Below, piece by piece: positions 43,191 through 51,368 of a stretch of DNA of 64,000 bases; position 1 is the stretch's first letter, and each line of letters opens with the position of its first letter. The notes under the pieces are model-generated. The model was not told the origin of the DNA and did no database searches. It saw only the letters and a program-made list of their open reading frames with translations. Source of the DNA: SIRX01 sp965214475 (GTDB taxonomy: Bacteria; Actinomycetota; Rubrobacteria; Rubrobacterales; Rubrobacteraceae); assembly GCA_965214475.1 (NCBI GenBank), contig OZ243953.1:1922001-1986000 (forward strand), in the 5' to 3' direction. The position numbers and the translations under genes were made by a program.

Positions 43191-46100
43191 GTGGCCGCAG
43201 GATTTCTCACCGATGAGCAGAGCCAAGCCTATGGCCACTACACGAGCGAACCTTCCGCCGAGCAGCTCGCGAGATACTTTGACCTCGACGACGCTGACAA
43301 GCGTCTGATAGCACTACGAAGAGGAAACCAGAATCGCCTTGGTTTCGGATTGCAGCTAACGACCGTGCGTTTTCTCGGAACCTTCCTCGCCAATCCCACC
43401 GACGTGCCAGAAGGAGCCGTTTCGTACGTGGCGGCCCAGCTCGGCGTGGACCCGGACTCTCTCGCACGCTATTCACAGCGCCCGGCTACCCATAACGAAC
43501 ACGTCGCCGTTATCCGTCGGGCCTACGGCTATAAGAAATTCGGGGAGCAGCCGGAGCACTTCCACCTTCTGCGCTGGCTCTATGGGAGGGCTGGCTCTCC
43601 GCCGAGCGTCCGAGCGTACTCTTCGACCTGGCAACCTCTTGGCTTGTAGAAAGAAAGATCCTGCTGCCGGGGCCAACGGTCCTCGTCCGGCTCGTGACCC
43701 GGGTACGGGACTCCGCCAACAAAAGACTTTACCGTCTGCTTTCAGACTTTGCGCATGAGGATCAAAGGGTGCGACTGGAACGGCTGCTCTCGGTCGAGGC
43801 TGGTACCCGCCAGACTACCCTCGACAGGCTCCGGCGAGCCCCGAGCCGCATTAGTGGAGCAGAGCTGGTGAGGGCGCTGAACAGGCTGCGGGAGGTACGC
43901 GCTCTAGGGACGGGATCGTTCGACCTTTCCCGGGTGCCACCCGGAAGGGTGGACACACTTGCGCGGGTGGCGGTCTCCGTCAAGGCCCAGTCGATCAGTA
44001 GAATGTCAGAGGAGAGGCGCATCGCCACCCTCGTTGCCTTCACTCGCAAGCTGGAGGCAGCAGCCACTGACGACGCCCTGGATCTCTTCGACCGTCTCGT
44101 TGGTGACCTCGTCTCCCAGTCTCAAGGGGCAGAGCGTAGGGAGCGCATGCGGACCATAAAGGATCTCGACGTCGCGGCCCTCACTCTCCGAGAAGCCTGC
44201 GAGCTGCTGCTCGACTCCGAGCTTTCCGACGAACAGAGTCTTGGGAAAGTAAGGACACAGGTCTTTGCGCGTACGGGCGAACAGGAACTATTCTAGGCAG
44301 TTACCAGGGTCGGAGAGATAGCACGCCCACCAGAGGAAGATCATCAGAAGGAACTCTTACGACGGTGGCAGACCGCAAGGGGCTTCCTGCCCGACCTGCT
44401 CGCCGCAATGGAATTCCAAGGCACCCAGGCCGCCGAGCCGATTTCGGAAGCACTCGACTACCTCAAAGGCATCGACTGGAAAAGCCGCAGGAGCGTAGAC
44501 GACGCGCCCATGTCGGTAATGAGCAAGGGCTGGCAGCGTCTCGTAATAGATGAGAGCGGCAAGGTGGACCGCAAAGCCTACTCTTTAAGAATGCTCGAAA
44601 CATTACAAGATGCACTAAAACGCCGCGATGTCTACGTGTACCCGAGCGAGCGCTACGCCGACCCGCGAGCAAAGCTCCTCTCCGGGGAGGCGTGGGAGGC
44701 GGCGAGGCCAGGCGTTCTTCGTGCCCTGGAGCTGCCGACCTCTCCGGAGGAGTACCTGCAAGAATTCGGCGAGCGCCTAGATAAAGCATACCGCCGCACC
44801 GCACATAACTTACCAGAGAACGCCGACATCACCATAAACAGAGATGCGAAAGGCAAAGACTCTTTAGACATCTCGCGCCTGGACGAACTGGAGGAGCCCG
44901 CATCCCTGATCGAGCTCAGGAATACCCTCGGCCGGATGCTGCCCCGGGTGGACCTGCCGGAGTTGCTCCTGGAGATGCACGAGAGGAGCGGGTTCGCCGA
45001 CGCCTTTACCCACGTCGCCGAGGGCGGTCATCGCGTGGAGGACCTACACGAGAGCGTCTGCGCAGTCCTGATCGCCGAGGCATGTAACGTAGGCCTTGAG
45101 CCGCTGATCGAGCCCGGGAACCCGGCGCTCACCAGGAGCCGCCTATCCTGGGTGGCGCAGAACTACTTCCGGGCCGACACCCTAACTGAGGCGAACGCCC
45201 GCCTCGTGGATGCCCAGGCCGCGATACCGCTGACGGAGGTCTGGGGCGGCGGGGAGCTCGCCTCGGTGGATGGCTTGCGGTTCGTAGTCCCTGTGAGGAC
45301 GATAAACGCCGGTCCAAATCCCAAATACTTTGGCCGCGGCCGAGGGATTACCTATCTCAACTACGTAAGCGACAAATCCACCGGCTTTCACGGCATGGTC
45401 ATCCCCGGAACCCTGCGGGACTCTCTGTTCGTGCTGGACAGTCTGCTGGAGAACCGTACGATCCTGGAGCCGGTCGAGGTGACGTCGGACTCGGCTGCCT
45501 ACTCAGACATTATATTTGGCATCTTCGCCCTGCTCGGTTACCAGTTCAGCCCTCGGCTTGCAGACGCAGGCGAGGCCCGTTTCTGGCGCATCGAGAAAGA
45601 GGCCGACTATGGTTCCTCGAACGAGATCTCCCACAACCGGATCAAGGTAGAGCTGATCGCCGACAACTGGGACGAGCTCCTGAGGGTGGCTGGCTCCCTC
45701 AAACTTGGAACGGTCACCGCTTCGGAGTTCGTCCGCACCCTGCAAGTCGGCTCTCGTACCTCGACTATCGCCGTCGCCATCGCGGAGTTAGGCCGCATCG
45801 CCAAGAGTCTTTCGCTGCTCTCGTATGTAGATGATGCCGCGCATCGCAGAAGGATACTCGTCCAACTCAATCGCCACGAGAAACGCCACGAGCTCTCCCG
45901 CAAGATCTTCCACGGTCAGCGGGGAGAAGTAAGGAAACGCTACCGGGAAGGACAGGAGGACCAGCTCGGCGCGTTGGGATTGGTGGTCAACGCCGTCTGC
46001 CTGTTCAACAGCCTCTATCTCGACGAGTCGGTCCGGCGCCTGCGAGAAGAGAGAAAAGCAGCGGCCGACGAGGACCTCGCCAGAGTGTCGCCACTAGCCC

Positions 46101-46243
46101 GGGAGCACGTGCGCGTGCTCGGCCGCTACCACTTCATCCTAGATAAGTCGGTGGCTGGAGGCGACCTACGCCCCCTACGGAACCCGGCGGAGCCCGACGA
46201 GTATGAGTTCCCGCTTCCCGAATCTGGCGAACCGTCGCTCTAG
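43191..46243 (+). pseudogene. tnpA: Tn3-family transposase TnpA, broken
   Basis: The Tn3 transposase is readable in three pieces. The N-terminal DUF4158-like part has FLTDEQSQAYGHYTSEPSAE and NQNRLGFGLQLTTVRFLG. A frameshift near 43580 shifts the rest (WLVERKILLPGPTVLVRLV). An in-frame TAG at 44294-44296 interrupts it, and the DDE-type C-terminal domain follows: RSRLSWVAQNYFRAD, LASVDGLRFVVPVRT, NPKYFGRGRGITYLNYVSD. It is about 1000 residues when repaired, the usual size. With two lesions it cannot make transposase. It is clearly different from the intact transposase at 51369. Confidence 0.9.
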
Positions 46244-46346
46244 TCGCTCTAACTCCATAAGTTAAGAACTTTAGGAACAGTGCGTGACCTACCAAGCCAC
46301 GTGTGCATAGTGTTGCTAACAACCCTTAGCGTAGGATCCTGCGCGG

Positions 46347-47248
46347 TTGCTGCTCGTACTCCGTGTTGAAGGGGCAGGTTCTTTCGGTGCGGGATTGAGC
46401 CGCTTCCTGAACAAGAATGGTGTCGAGGTCCTCGAAGTGGGCCGACCAAAGCGCCGAGACCAACACCGCTCGGGTAAGTCCGATCCCATTGACGCAGAGC
46501 TCGCTGCAAGAGCCGTGCTGTCAGGCACAGCCATCGGCGAGACTAAGGGAACGGAGGGACGAGTCGAGATGATTCGTGTGCTGCGCGCAGCTCGCCGCTC
46601 TGCCGTAAAGGCGCGTGCCCAAGCCGCCAACCAGCTCAAAGCGATGCTCATCACCGTCCCGGAGGGTTGAGGGCCGAGTTGCGCAAACTCTCCACGGCGA
46701 AGTTGGTTCGCAAGGCCGCGAGCTTCCGCCCAGGCGATGTCCCAGACGACGTCGCGGCAGCCACCAAGTTCGCTCTCCGCTCTGTCACCCGCCGTCACCT
46801 TGATCTCTCCGCGGAGATTCGCGAACTCGATGGGCAGTTGAAGCGAGTGGTTACGGAAACTGCCCCCGATCTGGTAACGGTACATGGCATCGGGATCGAC
46901 ACAGCGGCGACACTTCTGGTCGCGGTGGGACAGGACCCTCGACGCCTAAAGAGTGAAGCAGCCTTCGCCCACATGTGCGGTGTCGCACCGATTCCGGCCT
47001 CCTCCGGTAAGGTGGTCAGGTATCGCCTCAACCGACGGGGCAACCGTGACGCTAACCGGGCTTTGCACGTTGTCGCCGCGGAGCGCATGAGTCGAGACGA
47101 ACGCACCCGCGAATATGTAGTGAAGCGTACCTCGGAGGGCAAGTCTAAACGCGAGATCATGAGGTGCCTCAAGCGATACATCGCCTGCGAGGTCTACCGG
47201 ATCCTCGTCCCGACCGTAGCTCCAATGGGGTCGCTTTCGGCCCCTTGA
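46347..47248 (+). pseudogene. IS110-family transposase, truncated and frameshifted
   Basis: Two overlapping frames (46347-46670 and 46667-47248, joined at TTGA) make up an IS110 transposase that lacks its first 50-60 residues, including the first catalytic Asp of the DEDD domain. Visible parts are VEGAGSFGAGLSRFLNKNGV, GKSDPIDAELAARAVLSG, ARRSAVKARAQAANQLKAM and the C-terminal transposase_20 domain HGIGIDTAATLLVAVG, FAHMCGVAPIPASSGK, RLNRRGNRDANRALH. Terminal sequences of the IS were not identified. It is inactive and lies just behind the broken Tn3 gene, consistent with nested insertion. Confidence 0.88.
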
Positions 47249-47383
47249 CTAACATAGGAGCTTCGGTTAGAGCGACCGTAACGCTCCGAGCCAGCATCTA
47301 CCCGAGCCAGTAGATAAGATGATGTTTCGGTCCACGCCCACACCGGACCAGCCTACCCAACTAAATACACCCGGCTGAACCGA

Positions 47384-47962
47384 TTACTCGATGGTGTCGA
47401 GAGCAGCCAAGGCGTCGAAGGCGGCCGCGATGTAGTAAGCGAGAGGCTCCCTAGCTTGCTCTTGTTGCCACTGATCCAGGGCGGTGTCGAGTGCGAGTAG
47501 AGCGGCACCTGCCAGGAGGGAGGCCGCATGACGATTAGCCCTGGACATGGTCCCGATGAGCGCGTCGGTGAGCTCAATGCGGGCGGCGAAGTCATCCTCG
47601 ACCGCGGCAGCGTGAAGGGCTTCGGTTGCGTAGATGTAGCTGACACGCTTCAGTTGAAATTTCAGGTCATCGTCGTAGCGACTGGCGAGTGTATCTATGA
47701 AAGCGTCGCGCAAGGCCGGAAGGGGCGTCTGGTTCCGTAGACGGTGGGCGAGATCCTGATCCAGGGCGGCATCGTGCTCGTCCCAGAGCACGAGCTGCTC
47801 CTTGGTGCCAAAGTGACGGAACACCGTCGACTCCGCCATCCCAACCTCATCCGCAATGTCGCCGACGGTGACGTTGTCAAAACCGTGCCGCCGAAACAAT
47901 GCGAGGGCCGTTCTCTGCGTCTCGCGCATCGCGGCGCGCCGGTTGCGTTCTCTGAGACCCAT
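47384..47962 (-). CDS. TetR/AcrR-family regulator
   Basis: A 192-residue regulator. Residues 10-60 are a TetR helix-turn-helix: ALALFRRHGFDNVTVGDIAD, then EVGMAESTVFRHFGTKEQLV. The rest is a helical ligand-binding domain with an alanine-rich C-terminus. It is transcribed away from the DUF418/hydrolase pair. The 82-nt gap between them contains the partner promoter and a small inverted repeat, so it most likely represses that pair. The effector is unknown. Confidence 0.88.
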   Translation of the reverse strand: MGLRERNRRAAMRETQRTALALFRRHGFDNVTVGDIADEVGMAESTVFRHFGTKEQLVLWDEHDAALDQDLAHRLRNQTPLPALRDAFIDTLASRYDDDLKFQLKRVSYIYATEALHAAAVEDDFAARIELTDALIGTMSRANRHAASLLAGAALLALDTALDQWQQEQAREPLAYYIAAAFDALAALDTIE

Positions 47963-48004
47963 ATAGATATTCTAGCATTACTGCGAGTTTGATTTAATTC
48001 GCTA

Positions 48005-48033
48005 TTGACTTGCAATATGCTACTGACTAGCGT
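48005..48033 (+). promoter_or_regulatory. Promoter and candidate TetR operator
   Basis: TTGACT (48005-48010) and TAGCGT (48028-48033) have a 17-nt spacing. The inverted repeat GCTA-ctgac-TAGC (48019-48031) overlaps the -10 box. The position ahead of the DUF418 gene and opposite the TetR gene suits a repressor site. Confidence 0.5.
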
Positions 48034-48044
48034 AAAGTCGTTGT

Positions 48045-49208
48045 ATGGCAATCAGAGGTCAAACTCGGGAACGGGCTCCGGTGGCTACTGGTGGCCGAAT
48101 CAGTAACCTCGACGTGGTTCGGGGTGCGGCGGTTCTCGGGATTTTGGGCATGAACGCGGTGTCTTTCGGTCTCGGGACCGCTCCGTACTTCAACCTCGAT
48201 GCCGGTGGCTCGTGGTACTGGTGGGATTGGGTGGTGGGCGGCTTCGGTGAGGTGTTCATCGATCAGAAGTTCATGGGTATCTTCTCTATGCTGTTTGGCG
48301 CCGGAATCGTGTTGTTCTACGAGCGAGCGACGGCGAAGGGTCGGGCGGCGGGACGTCTCAGCCTCTGGCGCAACGCGCTGCTGCTCGTCATCGGGCTGGC
48401 TCATAGCTTGCTTTGGGATGGCGATGTGCTGGTGGTGTATGCACTGGCTGCGCCGATCTTGATCGCCATGCGGAACCTGCGGCCGGGTGTGCTCTTCGCC
48501 ACCGGTGGGGCAGCCATGTTGGTGTCGCCAGCGATCGCGCTCTGGGCTCAGACCACTATCGGACAATACGGCATAGGGCTGGGCGAGTATTGGATCGGCT
48601 CTGGTCCGACCTCGGGCGCCGTTGGATTGTTCCTCTACGCTGACTTCTTTTTCCGGGCGCTCGGGATGATGTTATTCGGCGTTGCCCTCTACCGGAACGG
48701 CGTCATCACTGGTTCCAGACCGTCGGTGTACTATCGTCGCCTGGCGTGTTGGGGGCTCGGCATCGGGCTCCCGCTGGCCATGGCGGGTCTGATCCTGGTT
48801 GCCATCAATGGCTTCTCGGAAGATGTGGTGCTGGTTGGGAGCATTCCTAATACCATCGGGACCTTCCCCGCAGCCACCGGCTACCTGGCCCTGATCACCT
48901 TGTGGAACCTCGGGCCGAAGACCTGGTTCCACGAAAGGTTACAGGCCGTGGGACAGATGGCGCTCACCAACTATCTGTCCCAGACTGTCATCAGTATCTC
49001 GGTGCTGAGAGGTCTGTTCGAGTCGGATCAACTCTCCCGGTCGGGCATCTTAGGATTTGTAGTAGTCGTATGGGTACTACAACTCTTCTGGTCGCACGCC
49101 TGGCTGCGTCGGTTCCGGTTCGGGCCGGTCGAGTGGCTCTGGCGGTGCGCGACCTACCGGTCCTGGCAGCCGATCCGGCGTCGGGACAAAGAACAGATCA
49201 ATGAGTAG
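48045..49208 (+). CDS. DUF418 membrane protein (YeiB-like)
   Basis: A 387-residue protein with about ten hydrophobic segments. The N-terminal ISNLDVVRGAAVLGILGMN is the heparan-alpha-glucosaminide N-acetyltransferase-like entry seen in YeiB/DUF418 proteins. FMGIFSMLFGAGIVLFYERA and the C-terminal DUF418 part (VGQMALTNYLSQTVIS, FWSHAWLRRFRFGPVEWLWR) are intact. The family is implicated in acyl transfer across membranes by similarity only. The downstream hydrolase overlaps it by 8 nt, so the two are one operon under the divergent TetR regulator. Confidence 0.88.
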   Translation: MAIRGQTRERAPVATGGRISNLDVVRGAAVLGILGMNAVSFGLGTAPYFNLDAGGSWYWWDWVVGGFGEVFIDQKFMGIFSMLFGAGIVLFYERATAKGRAAGRLSLWRNALLLVIGLAHSLLWDGDVLVVYALAAPILIAMRNLRPGVLFATGGAAMLVSPAIALWAQTTIGQYGIGLGEYWIGSGPTSGAVGLFLYADFFFRALGMMLFGVALYRNGVITGSRPSVYYRRLACWGLGIGLPLAMAGLILVAINGFSEDVVLVGSIPNTIGTFPAATGYLALITLWNLGPKTWFHERLQAVGQMALTNYLSQTVISISVLRGLFESDQLSRSGILGFVVVVWVLQLFWSHAWLRRFRFGPVEWLWRCATYRSWQPIRRRDKEQINE

Positions 49209-50253
49209 CCGTAAGCGTCGCCTGGCGATTGCCATACTTGCGGCACTCATCGTAATCGGTGGCGTCTTCGTGCACATCGCCAAGCAGAACGCCTATGACT
49301 TTCGCACGGAATCTTTCACCTTCAGCCACGCCGGCGACGACTTGACCGGCACGCTCACACTTCCGGAAGGCGGCGGACCATTCGGCGTTGTGGTCTTTAT
49401 CCACGGCGACGGTGCGATCAACGCCGACCACGATGGTGGCTACCGGCCAATCTGGGAAGCTGTGGCAGACGCCGGCTATGCCTCGGTTTCGTGGGATAAG
49501 CCCGGCGTCGGAAATTCGACCGGCAACTGGCTTGACCAGAGCATGCAAGACCGCGCCGACGAAGCCAACGCAGCCATCGCCGCACTAGACGATCACGATG
49601 AAATCGACAAGACCCACGTTGGGCTATGGGGCGCCAGCCAGGCCGGGTGGGTTCTGCCTCTCGTTGCTGAGAACCACACACCCGAGTTCGTGATCGCCAT
49701 GTCCCCGGCCATCAACTGGAACAGGCAGGGCCGTTACCTGACCGAGGTCCAGATCGAAGAGAGAGATGCGACTCCCCAAGTCCGTCGGCTCGTTCGGGAG
49801 CGGGAAGAAGCCGGCTACGAATTGCTGCGAGCCAGCGCACCATATTCCCGGTACCTGCAGTTGGTCGAGAATCAGGATCCTAGACTCGAACCCTACTTCG
49901 GAACCATGACTGTCGAACGCTGGCGATTCGCCTTGCTCAACTTCGGAGTCGACGCCACCGAAGCACTGAGCAACCTTGACGGCGTGCCGGTAATGCTCCA
50001 ACTAGCCGGCCAGGATCACAACGTAGACGTTGCCGAAACTGAGAAGGTCTACCGATCCGTGCTCGGCGGCGATTGCCTCACCATCGTCCACTACCCGAAC
50101 GCCACCCACAGCCTCGTCATAGCCAAAGTAGAGAACTCGCCGATACGCCTGTGGACAACGGCCATCTTCTCCCCCCACCGCATCTTTGCCGACAACTTAC
50201 TCTCCGATACAGCCGGGTTTGTGCGAGCTCCACAGTGCCACCGCGAAGACTGA
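49201..50253 (+). CDS. Membrane-anchored alpha/beta hydrolase
   Basis: A 350-residue protein with an N-terminal signal anchor (RLAIAILAALIVIGGVFV) that places the catalytic domain outside the cytoplasmic membrane. The domain has GVVVFIHGDGAINADHDGG as oxyanion segment, WDKPGVGNSTGNW, and the nucleophile Ser in WGASQAGWVLPL. The acid is in LAGQDHNVD and the His in NATHSLV. It belongs with acyl-CoA thioester hydrolase/dienelactone-type relatives of unknown substrate. Its co-transcription with DUF418 suggests acyl-group chemistry on a cell-surface or small-molecule target, which is inference. The gene ends 13 nt before a tyrosine-recombinase site. Confidence 0.8.
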   Translation: MSSRKRRLAIAILAALIVIGGVFVHIAKQNAYDFRTESFTFSHAGDDLTGTLTLPEGGGPFGVVVFIHGDGAINADHDGGYRPIWEAVADAGYASVSWDKPGVGNSTGNWLDQSMQDRADEANAAIAALDDHDEIDKTHVGLWGASQAGWVLPLVAENHTPEFVIAMSPAINWNRQGRYLTEVQIEERDATPQVRRLVREREEAGYELLRASAPYSRYLQLVENQDPRLEPYFGTMTVERWRFALLNFGVDATEALSNLDGVPVMLQLAGQDHNVDVAETEKVYRSVLGGDCLTIVHYPNATHSLVIAKVENSPIRLWTTAIFSPHRIFADNLLSDTAGFVRAPQCHRED

Positions 50254-50266
50254 TCGCAGCGCGTTC

Positions 50267-50366
50267 AACTCGTAAGAGAACTAACCTTCTGTTACGAGTT
50301 TCTGCTACTATTCCCGCCTTGTAGACCCGAAACGGGCCAAATGAGGCTGGAAAACTCGTAACAGAA
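50267..50366. other. Tyrosine-recombinase core site with accessory repeat (candidate resolution site)
   Basis: AACTCGTAAGAGAA (50267-50280) and the complement of AACTCGTAACAGAA (50287-50300) are 14-bp arms matching at 13 positions around a 6-nt centre (ctaacc). A third copy, AACTCGTAACAGAA, lies in direct orientation at 50353-50366. The core-plus-direct-repeat layout directly upstream of the recombinase gene matches the internal resolution sites of TnpI-type Tn3 transposons such as Tn4430. Confidence 0.8.
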
Positions 50367-50383
50367 AAGTTTGGGAGGTCGGA

Positions 50384-51358
50384 ATGTCCGAGATCGGGGC
50401 GCAAAGCGAGGGGCGGAACCTGCGGCTGGTCGGAGAGGAAGAGGCTGGTTCCGAGGACCTGGTAGGAGAGTACCTACTTACTCTGGAAGGTAGATCGGCT
50501 CTGACGGTCGAGGTGTACACGAGGATTTTGAGATCGCTCGCCGGACGGGTGGCCGAGAGGCCTGGTGGTTCGAGTGGCTTCCATCCTGAGCTCCTTACCC
50601 GGACGGCGCTTGAGACCTACCTCAAGGAGCTTGAAGCCCGAGGCTACAGCGTGAGCCACCGTTCCCGGGTTAAGTCCGTGGCTTCTGGGTTTGCCCGGTG
50701 GCTGATCGAAGATAAGGGACTTCTTAGGCGGAACCCCACGCGTGGCGTTGAGGTACCCGCCCAGGCCTTGCTTGCTCCAAGGAGGCTTTCTCATGACCAG
50801 CGCTACGCGCTGAAGAACCTCGTTGAGCGAGATAGCAAGATCAGGAGCGAGGCACTGTTCTCGTTGGGGTACTGGGCCGCATGCAGGGTCTCCGACGTCT
50901 CTAACCTAAAGCTGGAGAACGCCCACATCAGTCCGAAGATCGGCTGGGTCAGGGTGGGCCACAAGGGCGACAAGGTACGCGATATAGATCTGCTCAACGA
51001 AGCTCGCCGACCACTTTTCGAGTATCTTGGTCAGCAGGAGCGAGATTCGCACAGTCCCTACGTCTTCACCTCACAGCGCTCTCCTCGGCTCACAGAGGCA
51101 GGCGTTCACCACTGGCTCAGGGCACTCAAGAAGAAGGCTACCAAGGACGAGTGGGAACTAATCTCCGACGTCACGTTCCACGACCTGCGTCACGACTTCG
51201 CCCACCAGGCCAGGGCAGCCGGGTGGACCGTGGAGGAGGTCGCCTACTATCTCGGGCATACGACAAAGAAGGGAACGCCCGCCGTCCAAACCACTGTGCG
51301 TTACACGCAGGTCAGCCGCGAGGAGGTTAAGGAGAAGCTGAGAAGCGTAGGTGGTTAG
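50384..51358 (+). CDS. TnpI-like tyrosine recombinase
   Basis: A 324-residue tyrosine recombinase. The N-terminal SAM-like core-binding domain (about 20-115) has LEGRSALTVEVYTRILRSLA and YSVSHRSRVKSVASGFARWL. The catalytic domain has the first Arg in YWAACRVSDVSNLKL, HDLRHDFAHQA, the His in YLGHTTKKG and the nucleophile Tyr in TVRYTQVS. The stop lies 10 nt before the tnpA start, so the two genes are co-transcribed. Its position next to a Tn3 transposase and behind a core-plus-repeat site marks it as the cointegrate resolvase of the element, not a phage or tRNA integrase. Confidence 0.9.
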   Translation: MSEIGAQSEGRNLRLVGEEEAGSEDLVGEYLLTLEGRSALTVEVYTRILRSLAGRVAERPGGSSGFHPELLTRTALETYLKELEARGYSVSHRSRVKSVASGFARWLIEDKGLLRRNPTRGVEVPAQALLAPRRLSHDQRYALKNLVERDSKIRSEALFSLGYWAACRVSDVSNLKLENAHISPKIGWVRVGHKGDKVRDIDLLNEARRPLFEYLGQQERDSHSPYVFTSQRSPRLTEAGVHHWLRALKKKATKDEWELISDVTFHDLRHDFAHQARAAGWTVEEVAYYLGHTTKKGTPAVQTTVRYTQVSREEVKEKLRSVGG

Positions 51359-51368
51359 GAGGACCAGG

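Noticed and set aside
50384..51358. The tyrosine recombinase as the integrase for the tRNA-Gln site
   Set aside because: It is co-transcribed with a Tn3 transposase and has its own core site with arms unrelated to the tRNA sequence. A resolvase role explains it better.
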